Shown here piece after piece: positions 11,492 through 23,469 of a stretch of 64,000 bases of DNA. The position numbers and the translations under genes were made by a program. How positions within the stretch are numbered: position 1 is the stretch's first letter; the number at the start of each line of letters is the position of its first letter. The stretch is taken from NCBI RefSeq assembly GCF_026230105.1, contig NC_079478.1, positions 18,925,653 through 18,989,652 on the forward strand, written 5' to 3'. The notes below the pieces were generated by a model. It saw only the letters and a list, made by a program, of their open reading frames with translations, did no database searches and was not told where the DNA came from. This DNA comes from Diorhabda sublineata (taxonomy: Eukaryota > Arthropoda > Insecta > Coleoptera > Chrysomelidae).

Positions 11492-13062
11492 CAGAGTGAG
11501 TTTTATGGATAGATCCCCTCAATTACCTCAGAAACGGCTTGTACGATTTTTATAAATTTTTGTGCACAAGGGTTTTGTGTTACAATAACTCTGTTATTTC
11601 AAATGGATAACCCTATATATTTTGTGTTTTCAGAAATCCTTAAGAATACTGATTATTTTTCATGTGATATTCTCTATAACTAAATTCCATAATTTCGGAG
11701 TTATAGCTATATTTACAGTATCTCCACCAAAGTTACAATAAATATTGTACATTTAGATGGCTACGATTGAATAAACTCGTTCAATTTGAATATTCTTTGA
11801 TAAATTATGTGCTAATACAAATCTTGTAACAAGATCTAGTGTTTAAATGAACCGGTGCATATTTATCCAAATCATGGCGCAGAAAACCTACAACAACTGA
11901 ATCTTTTAATGTTTCTGTGATATTAGAAGTAGATCCAGGTTTATGAAGAAGAAAAATTACGAATTTTAGAAATCATATAGTGAAGGCGATTACCGCAGAT
12001 GTTCAAAATGTTGTCCATTTATTTCAATACAACAAGCCATGCGATTTTTAAAACTTTGAAATACATTTTGCAACATCCCTGACTGCTCAATTTTTCTTAT
12101 CTCTGTGATAATTCGATTATTTAATTCCTGAGTATTGGCAGGTTTTGTTTTATAAACCTGAGGTAGGCCACCATCTTGTTGTAGCCTCATGTCGTTTGGG
12201 AAATTATTTTTTAAAAATTTCTAATAATGAAGTTTTTTTTAAATGTAATATTTAAAATATTTACTTGGATTTGGAAATATCCGAGCCAACTCAAGTATAA
12301 TACTATTTTCTAATAAATCTAAATACGCCGGACCATCTAAGTTACCCTCAATGAAAAAGGAAACAATTATTTTGTCGCCTATTATTCCAGCCCATACATT
12401 CAGCTTTTCAGGATAATGGTTGTGGGATTCACGCATTCAGCGAGGATTGTTACGTAACCAGTACAATTATGTCGATTTACGTTTCCATTAATACAAAAAG
12501 TGGTCTCATCGCAAAACATAACATTACTTAAGAAATTTAGATCGTTTTGATTGTAACATTTTTCCATCATTAGGTCTGCAAACTCTTCACGTCGATCAAA
12601 ATCGTCATCTGACAACTCTCGAACCAACATATAATTTTCATTACGGATGTTTGCGAAATATCAAGTTTTCTGCATATTTGTCTAGTACTCAAGTGTGGAT
12701 TGTCTTCTAACAGGACACAAACATCTAAAGATTTGTTTTCAGTTATATAGTTTTACTGCGCCCTGATTCGGATAAATATTATACTTAACCAGTTTTGTTA
12801 AACTTTTTTTATAATTAATTGATATTTATTATAGGTATAAAATAAAATATTTCTCAAGGATTTCGAAAAGCGAAATATATAGGGTGATCCTTTTGAAATA
12901 ACAAAGTTCATTATTTTTCCGGAAAAAGGAAAGATCTGAAAATAATGTGAATACCCCCATAATACCGGTAGAATCACAAGACTCTTGTACACAAAAATTT
13001 ACAAAAATTGTACAAGCCGTTTCCGAGATAATTAAGGCGTTCCATACATAAAACTCACTCTG
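11492..13062 (-). mobile_element. TIR-bounded Tc1-mariner-superfamily element, 1.57 kb, internally deleted
   Basis: The left end CAGAGTGAGTTTTATGGA (11492 on) and the right end CATAAAACTCACTCTG (to 13062) are inverted repeats, both flanked by TA (11490-11491 and 13063-13064), the standard duplication for this superfamily. The inverted similarity extends well inward: CGGCTTGTACGATTTTTATA on the left pairs with a matching stretch near 13000-13020. The element therefore has long subterminal repeats of roughly 200-250 bp. The minus-strand transposase relic lies inside (separate entry). Confidence 0.85.
11990..12760 (-). pseudogene. Transposase relic of the 11492-13062 element
   Basis: Read downward from about 12760, the fragments align in order with the better-preserved transposase at 47328-48406. 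LLEDNPHLSTRQICRKL (helix-turn-helix) comes first. LVRELSDDDFDRREEFADL is the linker. NVMFCDETTFCINGNVNRHNC carries the first catalytic Asp. NHYPEKLNVWAGIIGDKI follows, then FFIEGNLDGPAYLDLLE, then QQDGG (second Asp motif). The frame then jumps straight to VYKTKPANTQELNNRI and ends FEHLR near 11990. The segment with the third acidic residue (the SPDLTPLDFFLWG region) is deleted. At least three frame breaks are present. The family places the gene on the minus strand relative to this window; the N-terminal start is not preserved. Confidence 0.8.
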
Positions 13063-13064
13063 TA

Positions 13065-16000
13065 TATGGCTCGCCAAATACTTCTAATCTGTTATTGACA
13101 CCAATAACCTCTTTGCTCTCCTCATCTATCGCAGTAATTAGGGGCAAGGTTTTTCTATACCAGTTTCATGAAATTTTTGGTTTTTAAATAACAAAATTGT
13201 TATAGCACATTTTTTACACAAATAAAATCATTTACGTCTAAGTAATGAAATTAGACACGTTGTATACGACAATGATTTCCTATTACTAATACAACATTAA
13301 AATCTAAATCTAAAACATAGAAGGTGAGTAAATTTGAAAAAAATTACTTGATGATTTAGCAGAGGCAACACAGCATTATCCAATACACAGTCCGTTAACT
13401 CATTTAAAATGTTTCCTACTACTACTATAATAAATTAATTAACTATGTAAAGGGCCCTTTTCAGCGGGCGTACTGGACTGATCCCATCTATTATATAATT
13501 GAGTCTCATTTTGATTGTGTTCTGATACAGCAACAAAATATTTCTATATGATACGATGATGATACTACACTGAAGCGAAATGGATGACTGGTACCTCCCA
13601 CAGGGTACTTAATAGTTAGTTGTAGTTTTATAAAATCTAATTTGGATATTATGTCGACTATATACTAATCTTCTCGGAGGTATTGTTTACAAAATGTAAC
13701 AAATTGAACACACGATATTCATCATAGAGCTTAAATTGGAATTGTGATACATTAACATTGCAATTAAAATCAATTTTGGTTTGATGTCACCAAATTGTAT
13801 TGCTCAGTATAGTTTCCACCCAGTCTAGTTCAATTTGTTGTTTTTTCTTGGGCTTCTTATTCTATCTATTTTCTTACAGGGCTCTGCTGAAGCTGATGAT
13901 TTTTTAAACACCTGAAAATTTCTTAGAATAATTAAGTAAATATGAGAATAACTGTATTAATACTAAAAGAGGTGATTTTTTTATATATCAAATCAAAGAG
14001 AAGTTGAAAAATATGAAGAAGTAGCCTAAAGCTAAGGTTTAAAAGGCCAGTACTTTACTGTTAGTATTCCTGTGGTCACATTCCCTTAAATAACCAAATA
14101 AATACCAAACTAGATGAACACCACACAGATCTAATATTTGGAAAAGAAAAAAGGAAGAAAATAAAAAGAATCATATTCAAGAATTCCTTTTATGTATGAC
14201 TGTGTGTCAAAGATTTAGATTCAATTTTTATATTTATTTGTTTTTTTTTATATATCATGCTGTTGATTCGTTTTTCCAATTAATGACTTTTTAACCTATT
14301 TTCTAAATATTGAGATGTCTGACCTATGTAATGTCACAACTATTAGAAGGAAGCTGATAAATATTTCTTATATTTTTTGCTGCTTTATATTGAACACTAC
14401 TAAATATTTTGATATTATCTTGTACCTATGACTTATTCAAATATCATATTTTATAAAAAATTATGTAATGTGTGAAGAAAATCCTTAAATGTATCACCGT
14501 GGAAATGCTGATGCAGCTGAATATAATACGATATTTGTGCTCTCTAAGAATGCTAGAACTTTTGAGGATGATCTTGTTCAGGATATTTCTTGTGTGTATA
14601 CCATTGATTAAAAAAATGTTTCCAAGGCATGATCAAAATCATGTCAACACCTTCTGGAAGAATATTGTTTCATCTTTCAAAATATCATTACAAAATATTA
14701 ATATAGTTTTCAATGCAATAAAATTATAAAAGGTGTTCTATTTGATGTAATAAAGTAAATAAAGTTCAATATTTGAGCACGCCATTATGAAATAATATCA
14801 CTATTGATATTTGAAGGTATCCCAAATAATTGTTGTAAGCTTTACTTCTCTACATTGGAAGGATTCATCGAGATTAAACTTCTGTATCAATTTTTCCTTT
14901 CTGCAAAAAATGGAATATGTCAGGTACCAGGAAACCTAATTACGTGAAACATTCTCCAAAGTTGACCTTATTGTTCATAAAGATCAAAAGATGTTATTAA
15001 ATATAGGACGATTCGTTTAAAAAATCTTATGTTTGATTTGTTCGGAAAAAAGGAGGACTGTGCAAATTACCGAAAAATTGCCCTTGAGAAAATAAACCAA
15101 AAATTCAATTTTTATCAAATTTGACCTTTTTGGTCCAAGTTTTATTCTGAAATTTGATTTTTTCATCGTGCTCAATCCAAAACAGCTATTTTTGGAGTAA
15201 TTAATATTGCAAACACAGATTTCAATCTAAATAAACTCAAGGAAGCCTTTTTGAAATAATTGTAAAATAATTTTTTGTCCAAAACCAATTTGCAAATGCG
15301 ATTTTACTATCGGAATAAACCAAGAGAAGCCATTTTTTTAACAAAATTGTACTTGTAAAATCTAGGTTTAAACCTTAATAAACCAAAAAATCCAATTAAA
15401 TCATTTTTCAGCCTAACAAAACCAATGAAAAATAATTTCGTCTTATTTTCTACCTAAATTTATTATTATTTGGGTTATTCTTAAATTTTTTGGATCTTTC
15501 CGAATTTTTTTTCGATTCATTTGGCTTCGTGTCAGATATGAATACTTTTAATATTTCTAAATTATTTTCTGGTTTGGGGAGTTTCAATTTCCCATATACT
15601 CCAAAATTTTTCAGTTACTTCCAAATTGCCCATGGCTTCTCAATCCTTTCGGACTTTTCTCAAACTTTTTTTCAATATTTCTCGTTTTATTCTTTGTTCA
15701 TTTTCCTTCGGCTTTATTATCGGTACTAGTATCCTAGAACATATTCCAGAAAACTAAGCTACATCTACGAGATATATTAAATAAGGAGACTAGCGCTACT
15801 ACAGAAAAAGTACCCATGCGCCAAAGGTTAACAACTGTTAGCTGCTTAGCCCGGAGCCTACTCATCCGAATACGATGTGTTACATGTCTGTAGACAAACC
15901 GATGTAGCTCTTTGTTTATATAGAAGTTGTTTTTTTCTCTTGCCGTAAAGATGATTTGACATGAAAATTTTTACATGCGAAAAGTGTCTGCAAAAACTTG

Positions 16001-16230
16001 TGCCTTAAATCTTCACATATGAACAACAATACAAAAATATTTATATTTGACACTTTGAATACTATTTAAAATAACTAAAACTTATTAGAAAACGTGATAA
16101 TGTGTGACGAATAAAAGATACAATAAACGGGACAAAGTTTGAGTCTGTTGAAACTGTGAAAGTAAAAGCGGCGCGCGACCTGAAAGAATTGACATAAAAA
16201 GAATTCCTCTACTTTGTCGAACAATGGAAC
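13065..16230. other. Mostly empty AT-rich stretch; weak A-rich periodicity at 15090-15400
   Basis: No transposase or RT motif was found. The motif AATAAACCAA (or AATAAACTCAAG) recurs near 15094, 15230, 15315 and 15379, twice followed by GAAGCC and a T-run, suggesting a decayed tandem array of about 64-85 bp spacing. The T-rich frame 15490-15729 is low complexity and not a convincing gene. The frame 14472-14729 is unrecognised. Confidence 0.4.
13880..13915 (+). other. Possible tiny terminal exon after a splice acceptor
   Basis: A pyrimidine-rich run ending TTTTCTTACAG (to 13879) is followed by twelve codons, GSAEADDFLNT and a TGA stop at 13913-13915. This is the form of a short last exon, but it is only 36 bases and I see no AATAAA close downstream. 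It may be chance. Confidence 0.2.
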
Positions 16231-16234
16231 ATTC

Positions 16235-16440
16235 GCTTGGGATGTAGGATGTAGGGATAAAGGACATTGGAGGTAATAATCAGACAGTCATTAGACCGAG
16301 AGTAATTTATGCAAGCGAAACGTGGATTCTAAATAAAACGGAGGAAAACAAATTAGATATATGTTGGAAACAAGAACGTCAAAGAAAATTACAAAGATAA
16401 ATCTGACAGGAACAAGAAAAAAAGGCCCCCAAAAAGAAAC
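16235..16440 (+). pseudogene. LINE reverse-transcriptase C-terminal fragment
   Basis: PRVIYASETWILNKTEENKL (about 16291-16355) is the conserved block after the RT thumb of RTE-like and related LINEs, usually YGSETWxLxKxxExxL. A basic stretch follows, corresponding to the usual ERKILRxI segment but frameshifted. Upstream sequence gives no RT catalytic motifs, so this is a 5'-truncated relic, the normal outcome of LINE insertion. Confidence 0.6.
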
Positions 16441-16599
16441 GGTATTTGAAGACACAAGACACAGAGAGAAGTTGCAATTAGATGAGAAAGAAAAGAATGA
16501 AAAAATTTATTACCACGCTATGAGTCTAGACAGCCTATGCAGTACTATATGTATATGGATTTAGTCAATTACTTTCAAGATATCCTTTATGCTGTAAAT

Positions 16600-17410
16600 A
16601 ATTTCATACAGTATTAATAATGGTGTTCATATGACTATGATAAATACATTATTTATTAAAACAGACCTAATACCCCGACCAATTAATCAAGGAAATATAT
16701 ATTCAAATAATATTTATATATAATTTGGCTTATTTATAAATCAATTTTCAAAATGAAGTAAACACTTGAATGGATCTTAATATATATTAATACGTCAGCT
16801 ATATTCCACACGCCACTGATCGTGAATTGGATGCTGCCGATACCTTAACCGAAGTTACCGGACAGCTAGCTAGTCCCATCGATTATATGCACCAGGATCA
16901 TTATTCCCCATGTCAATTCGAAAGGTATTTGCAGTAATTCATGTTCCGGATCGTAGTAAGTAACTAACTCTAGAGGCAAAGGAATATCTTAACGCAACAT
17001 AACATTAACTGCCACCATATCTATCTCGTTCTAGTTAGTTGCTACTTCTTATAAAAAGATCTAGATTATCAGAAGATTTAGTGAGTTATTACAATTTTGT
17101 GAAAGGAACAAGAAGAATGAGCAGGCGGTAGTTTCTTGTAAGGCGATAAATGGTATTCAAAAAGATACAATAATAACAGAAACAGTTCTCAATTTCTCAT
17201 TTATTTGCACAAAGATAATAGATCTAGTAATAACTAATGTCGTTTTTTAGCGTTCAAAAAATGGCATCACGCAAGATCTCCACATGAATTTCAATCTATA
17301 GAACCATATAAAGTTCTGCAATCTCTCTTGAAATTGAAATATTTTTAAAATATAATTTTAAAAACAAATAATATTCTTGAAATATAAGGTATAACCAATT
17401 AAAAATCACA
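16600..17410. other. No gene seen
   Basis: A 45-codon open stretch at about 16802-16935 (HATDRELDAADTLTEVTGQ and on) is more hydrophilic and codon-balanced than its surroundings, but I do not recognise it and it has no start, stop or splice context that decides the matter. Confidence 0.4.
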
Positions 17411-17414
17411 CTAG

Positions 17415-17940
17415 AGCAAAACAAGGAGTTCCGGTTCGATAAAGTAAAAGAGTTTGATAACCTGGGAGTGACGGTAACAAGAAAAGGATTGAAGAATTCG
17501 ACAAGAGATTGGCAAAAGGAAAAAAACGATTGGAGGTCTCGGAAATCTATTAAGGTTTAAAGATATCTCAAGGGTAGCGAACCTAAGAATTTACAGGTCA
17601 GTTATGCAACCTACGTTGTTATATGGTAGTGAATGCTGGATCATGAATAAGAAAGAGGAAACATGAAAAATGCCTGGGAGAGAGGAGTGATAAAAAGAAT
17701 TTCTGGGATACGAGTGGAACAAGATCAATAAATAAGAAGGACGAATGCAGAGATTAGAAGGTTACATGGTTAGGTAATGATCAGCTATATAGTCAAATTT
17801 GAAGAAAACAGGTTCGTGAAAGGAGCCTTAACAAGCAGAGCAGGTGCTCAAAGAAGAAGATAGAGAACAGGCGCAATGCAGCTATAAAAAATTAGAGTTG
17901 GATAAAAGTAATAGAGAGACTTCAAGCCATGTGCCTATAA
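17415..17940 (+). pseudogene. RTE-like LINE reverse-transcriptase C-terminal relic
   Basis: Blocks in order: FDNLGVTVTRKGLKNSTRDW (usual FKYLGSxITxxG), a stretch matching the usual RVAKLRIYRxVIRPTLLYGSE near 17572-17630, YGSECWIMNKKEE (17621-17660), WERGVIKRISGIRVEQD (17668-17730), RRTNAEIRRLHG (17738-17775), then degraded RAQRRR-like basic sequence to about 17930. Together this is the thumb and C-terminal region of an RTE/R4-type LINE without its catalytic YxDD. Several frameshifts and stops are present. The sequence then changes to unrelated AT-rich DNA. Confidence 0.75.
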
Positions 17941-17999
17941 GGCCTACTGTGCTGTTGCAGAACTGTTGAGAAATGTGTGTGTTCGGAATAAAAGCTTTT

Positions 18000-18555
18000 T
18001 TTTCACTCTTGTATAAAATAAAAAACCAACGTATTTGAGGATGGCATCTAAATAGTTAAATTGAAGCTATAATTTAGAAAAAACTTGCTGAAATCAGCCA
18101 AATAGTATTTATAAAAAATGAACTACATATATTATTTTATTTTATTATTATTACTAACTAACATTGGAAAATAACTCCATTTGAGAATAACCTAGTCTTA
18201 TCTCTTTGGTCTTCTGTTATATATAGATCATATGATCATAAAGGTGTATGCCGATAATTAGCTGGTCATCAATTAGTCATAAACAAAGAAAGTTGAACGA
18301 TTACTGTGAAAATTGAGAAGCTTTATTCGATTGGCCATGTCATGAGACAATCAGAGGTACATACTGGATCAACCAGGTAAACGAATCTATTTTTCCGAAA
18401 GAATTATTTTTTATAGCATTCCTGATAATGAGAATTTGGTATACTTGGTGATAAATGACATATATTAAACTGATAACATATTACTAATTGATTGCAGATA
18501 TGCAGTTAGCGTTTAGCGTGTACATACACACGCATTAATCCAATGGACCATTCTT
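18000..18555. other. No gene seen
   Basis: AT-rich spacer between a LINE tail and a pogo/jerky relic. Confidence 0.5.
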
Positions 18556-18559
18556 GTGT

Positions 18560-19700
18560 AGAAATATCGTGTGAGCGAATCAACCATTTTTGATATAAGA
18601 AGAAGGGAGAACAAATATGATCAGATGTTGTGAAAACTGAAAAGGGACCAGAGCTCGAAAGACATTAAAAACGCCAGAAAATCCACAACTCGAAGATGTA
18701 TTGTTAACATGGTTTATAAAACAGCGGCGAAAAATCGTTCCTTTATCGGACGATATTTTGATGAAGAAGGTGAAATACTTTCATGAAAGGCTTGGGCGAG
18801 AAGGGTTTTCTGCCAGTAAAGGTTGGTTAGAACAATTTAAGAAGAGACAGCGTCGAATAACTAGCAGGAAGTTGTCAAATAACGAAGACATTAAAGTTCC
18901 AGGTTCTAAAGATCCAAACTAAGAATAACTTTCATGCCCTGTACTGGGACGCACAAACTACCTTTGTTAGTCATTGGCAAAACACAAAAGTCACTTACCT
19001 TTGCATCTGAATGAAAGCTGCCAGTACATTTCATGGGGCAAAGAAATGCATGGGGGGTGAGACCTATATTTCTTGAGTGGCTTAATTAATTAATCTATTG
19101 ATGAAAATTTCACAGTTTTTTACATGTTTCCTTATTGCACAGCTCTCATCCAACCAATGGACCAAAAAATCATTCCAAACATGAAGATGAATTATGAGAA
19201 AAAACTTTTGTTTCAAATTTTTGAACAACAGGAATTAGAATTGACTGTACTGTATCCGATGTCCTTAAGAATACCACTATGAAAGAAGTTGTTTTTCCAT
19301 TAGCATGGGAACCTAATGAACAATCTTGGACTCCCTTTCGGCCTCAAATAAACATCGAAGATTATACAGACGATGACTTTGAATACGAAGATAAGATTAT
19401 AAGAGATAGTTTTTTTTCGTTGATAGTGGCTTTTCTGACACTGAAATTAATAGCTTTTAATTAAACAATGATGACCCAAATGAAACTACACTTCTTACTC
19501 ATGTTAAAATAATAAGATAAGTAGCAGAAGATTGTGAGGACGAATGTGAAGAAATGTCTCACGGTGAGCCAGTAGCAAACGTTTCCAATTTAAGCGCTGT
19601 GTCTGCATTAACTACGTGTTTTGCATGGGCTGACTAAGTGGAAGTAACTTCCGAAAAAGTAAAATACTGGTAAAATACTTTTAAAAAATTCAATAAATAT
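18560..19700 (+). pseudogene. Pogo/jerky-type (DDE_1) transposase relic
   Basis: The order matches a pogo-superfamily transposase. STIFDIRRRREQI at about 18574-18615 is the end of the Psq-type helix-turn-helix. LTWFIKQRRKIVPLSDDILM (18701-18765) and ERLGREGFSASKGWLEQFKKR (18788-18850) form the CENP-B-type second helix-turn-helix. SYCTALIQPMDQKIIPNM (19131-19185) is the conserved block in which the second Asp is followed by the family's QPxDQ motif. LAWEPNEQSW and an acidic tail follow. HGEPVANVSNLSAVSALTT (19561-19620) resembles the jerky C-terminal helix. The segment carrying the first catalytic Asp is largely lost between 18930 and 19100. Stops and frameshifts occur throughout. Confidence 0.75.
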
Positions 19701-19767
19701 AGAGTTTATAGATGAATGTACATTTGAAATGTTACTATACAATTAGATTTATTGCATAAAATATACT

Positions 19768-20490
19768 CTATACATTCTCTGTGCTACAATCCGAAAGGTT
19801 TACGAATTCGAACAGTGGTAAATTTTCAGAGGTTTGATTAAATAAGACATGCTGGTAACTCTCTGCTAATTTGGCATATTCCCCAATAATTGTTGAAACT
19901 TTGAGATCTCTATGGAGAACGTAGTTGGGAATAAATATATCAGGGAGCAATAGTCAGCAATCTGATTCGTATAACTTGCTGAACCACAGATTATATTCCC
20001 CATAACCATATAGACCTTACTATGGTTTTGTATACAAGCACCTTGTTTGCTGTAAATCAGGTCGTATTTCACACTTTTCTTCTTTGTGTAGTGGACAGTT
20101 GTAGTAAGTCTTAAGGGTGAATGTCACATGTTCAGATTTGGAAGTATTCATTCTGATACGGTAGGTCTTCATCCTTTTATCGATTTTATCGAGGTGTATA
20201 TGTCCAGAGGCAGTGTAAGTGTTTTTGTATGAGGCTAGAATCGCCGTATCATCTGTAAACATGAGTAAGGTAGAGATGCATGTTGTAGGGATATCATGTA
20301 GGTATCAAATATATATTCTTCCCATATTTCATTGTTATTGTAAAATATGATACCATACCAAAAAAGGTGTATGGTAAATTAATTTCTATTTTGTACAGCA
20401 GTCCTTTGTACTAAACTTTGTCAAAGGCATAAGTAACGTAAACGAAGGCTGTACAGCAATATCTTTCATCTTCACAGTATTTGTTGTGTT
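19768..20490 (-). pseudogene. Jockey-clade LINE reverse transcriptase relic
   Basis: Read downward from about 20480: AFVYVTYAFDKV (RT motif A region, normally DVxxAFDKVWH) and GLLYKIEINLP; then MFTDDTAILASYKN (20262 on), which is the FADD box with Ala changed to Thr (FTDD), both Asp codons present; then HLDKIDKRMKTYRIRMNTSKSEHVTF (thumb); then ICGSASYTNQIADY, matching the YGxxLWGCAS block; then PNYVLHRDLKVSTI and AKLAESYQHVL, the conserved Jockey C-terminus, ending near 19768. Motif B (GVPQGSVLGP) is deleted or unrecognisable in the 20290-20380 interval. The frame is broken in several places. No endonuclease is seen upstream, consistent with 5' truncation. Confidence 0.8.
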
Positions 20491-20499
20491 AATCTTGCA

Positions 20500-21540
20500 G
20501 TTTGTAATGGTTTTAGATTCCGAAAGAAAAACTTCTCGAACAGTTTAGATAAAACAGGACAGGAAGCAGATGAGTCTGCATGATTTGGCATCAGTCGATT
20601 TATAGACCATGTTTTCGGATGATTATTTTCTGGACTACTTTCCACTAAGCCAGACAGTGAAGAAAGTAATAAATAGTAATATGCTTTCCAAAATTGAGAT
20701 ATGAATGGATAATGGAGAAGTACTAAAACTACTCAAACCTAAAGACTATTTTATAATTCACCATAATATTGTCGTATACTAGATAGCTGAGGATTTTATA
20801 ATTAGCTTGGGTAGAAGTCTGTATTTTGTTCATACAACCTGTGTAAGATTCCAAATGATTGTTATTATCAAACAGTTTTGATAAATATAGATACAAATTA
20901 GTATTTTTCTATAATAACTAGCTAATTTTTACATAGACAATGCTATATGTATAGCTAAAATTACAAGAGTAGCTACACAAACACCAATGGTAATAGCTCA
21001 AAATATTTCCTTAAAATCTTAAATACTATACCAATCTAATTCTCAAATACATTTTTTACTTTGTGCTTCTTGTATACTAAATAGTTTCAATAATTTTAGA
21101 GCGCTGTGCATTGAAATTAGGGCAGCTTGCACTAGCGATAGCTCAAAACCGGAATAAATAGTATTTATTACCATTTCGACTACATCTGGGCTCTGTGTAT
21201 CGGTCGCTAGTTCCTAATATGGCAACAGATATGAATTGTAACCAACGTTCAGTATAATAGCACTCGTTCCTTTTATATATAACTCGTTGGGCTATTGTTT
21301 TACACCGACATTATATTTACTACAAAGCCAGTCGATTTCAACACCCGCCATTGAATTTGCAATTGTTTAGATCGCCTTTTATAAAATTAAATGAGAGAAG
21401 AGTTAAACATTTTACATATATATGCGAAATGAGCATTGTTGTGACTTTATGAATTTCTAAACAAATATGAATTTGAAAGATAAGTAGTTTGAATGAGGTC
21501 CTTCCAAAATCAACGATTCTGTTCTACATAAAACGCAGAT
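20500..21540. other. No gene seen
   Basis: AT-rich. Nothing recognisable. Confidence 0.5.
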
Positions 21541-21544
21541 TATA

Positions 21545-23060
21545 TTCATCAAAACTCTCTTAACCTTCGTTTAATTTTGACCGGATAACTTTCGGTCCTA
21601 ATTAAGCCTCTTAAGAGGAAGTTTCGTGTATATACTGTGTTTTGCAATAATTGAAGTTTGAAATATGGTTTGTTCATCCGACTCACTAAGAGTGTGTTCC
21701 CTTTGGTGATCGTCTGTGGCAGTCTTGTTGCTATGAGCATTCTATTTCTATTGGAGCCTCGTTTTAGATGTGAAATTAATCTGTGCCCTTCACATCTTCC
21801 TTGGCATCTTCAGTGTGCTTCTTGGAGGTGCTGGGAGAGTCTTTGTTTTCCTTCTTTTTCTCTAGGCCGTGACTGGAATTTGTAGTATTGTAGTGGATGG
21901 TGTAACCATTGGCCTTGATGGTAAAATAGGATTGTTCGTCCCTTATTCTGAGCTTCTATTAGCTGTAGAAGCATATTTTCTTCTACTTCTTTACTCCTAG
22001 GGAGGAGCAAAGTGGCGGTGAGTGCTTTAGGAATATCTTCTCTCGCACACGTAGTGGTGTTTCACAGTCGACCAGAATTAGTCCCGACCGAAATTTGATG
22101 CCCCTGAATTGGATCTCATGCCCCCTTCCAGAGAACATCTCTTTACTAATGCCTCCTCCACCGAAGTTTGCTCGTTCGCGCTGAGTCTAGTCTAAGAGAC
22201 CGCCCCCGACAAAATATCAACTCTAACCAGCCTGGCAGCAGCCGGGTAACTGCCTTCCTAGATTTTGAGGCAGTGTCTTTGCTCGCTTCTTCTCGTTTCT
22301 TTTTTTCAGGATTTTGGGTTGGGGTAGTCTCCACCCTTTTCTCATTGAAGCTGGGAATAGTGTTTTTGTTTCACTTCCCTTAGATCTATTCTCATATGCT
22401 TTGGCTCTGCCTTCCTCTGGTGCAAGCCCATTGTTGAAGTAGCGCAGATACTATCGGCAACCTTCCCCGCTGAGTCCACGCCCCATAGGGTCATCTCTAC
22501 CGTCTGTTTGTCCAGGTTCCTACAAGTTTCTCTTTTTTTACATAGATCTCTCTTCTCTCTCCTTCCCTTTATCGTGAGGTATTCTCATTTGAGAGATTTC
22601 TCGGTGTGTTCCCGCTGTTTTTTCCTTTTCTTTTTTTTACTGTCTTAATGGTTGTCCCCACGAGTATCTATGGAAAGGTTTTTCCAGTCCAGCAGAGACC
22701 CGCATGCCGGAGGAAGGTCTGGATACAGTGGGATGAGACCCGGTGCCCAAGGGAAATCGTTCGAGACAGCAATAACCCTGTTGCCATTCATCTGTATCAT
22801 CGATCTCTTGGCTTAGATTCGGAGGATGTTTATCGAACTCCCGGTCTAGATCAGCTAGATTTAGTTTCAACAGGGTCACCACGAGAAGGATGCAATCGAA
22901 ATCGCATACTCGTATTGGGAATATCTAGCTATCTTGGTGGCAGTTTAAGGAGATGCAAAGTCCTAAAGCTCTCAGTACACGACTTGGCTACCCTGGAATA
23001 GAATGGTCCTCCTTCCGTTCGGTTTTTGACCCAAATTAAAAGATTTCTAGAACCCCACGA
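21545..23060 (-). other. GC-richer block of unknown origin, probably a transposon ORF1/5' region
   Basis: This 1.5-kb block is clearly richer in G+C and CpG than its surroundings. On the minus strand it holds consecutive open segments: LTATLLLPRSKEVEENMLLQ and GRTILFYHQGQWLHHPLQ (about 22020-21810), a charged segment NPEKKKREEASKDTASKSRK (22300 down), IQFRGIKFRSGLILVDCETP (about 22120-22060), and RTESYPVKIKRRLREF ending at 21549. The charged, Lys/Glu-rich part and the IQFRGIKFRSGLILVDCE strand would suit an ORF1 protein of a LINE, but no zinc knuckle, endonuclease or RT motif is visible and the segments lie in different frames. The plus strand has an open frame at 22606-23001 with a signal-peptide-like start, which I regard as less likely. 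I do not recognise the family. Confidence 0.35.
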
Positions 23061-23469
23061 CCCCTTGAAGTAAGGGAGTAATATCGTCTTATTCCGCAAG
23101 TATAAAGCAAACCTGGAAATTATATATTTGTAATTGAATCCTGAAAAAAATATAGTTCATTTGAAGATACTGAGCGTAAATAAGGAGCATATTAATCAAG
23201 AATAACTACAATAACTACCTTAAGTTGAAGTTCAGTTGGTATAGTTACAAGGATATGAATAAAGTACGTTTCAAGAAAGTGAACATTGTTTAAAATCCAT
23301 TCACTGTTAATTAAAATTCTATCGAAGCAATATCATTCTGTTAATATAATAATAATAGCTTCTAATCCACAAGTCTCGTAGAGTTATCTAATAGAAAAAG
23401 TAATTAACCTTAAGTAGGTAGGTAAGGAGTGCTATCGACTAATTGTGTTATATTGGTATGTATGTATGT

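Noticed and set aside
15490..15729. Phe/Ser-rich 79-codon frame
   Set aside because: Low-complexity T-rich sequence; no start context, splice or poly(A) support.
22606..23001. 131-codon plus-strand frame with a signal-peptide-like N-terminus
   Set aside because: The hydrophobic start comes from a T-rich run, no homology is recognisable, and the block as a whole looks like a decayed transposon read on the other strand.
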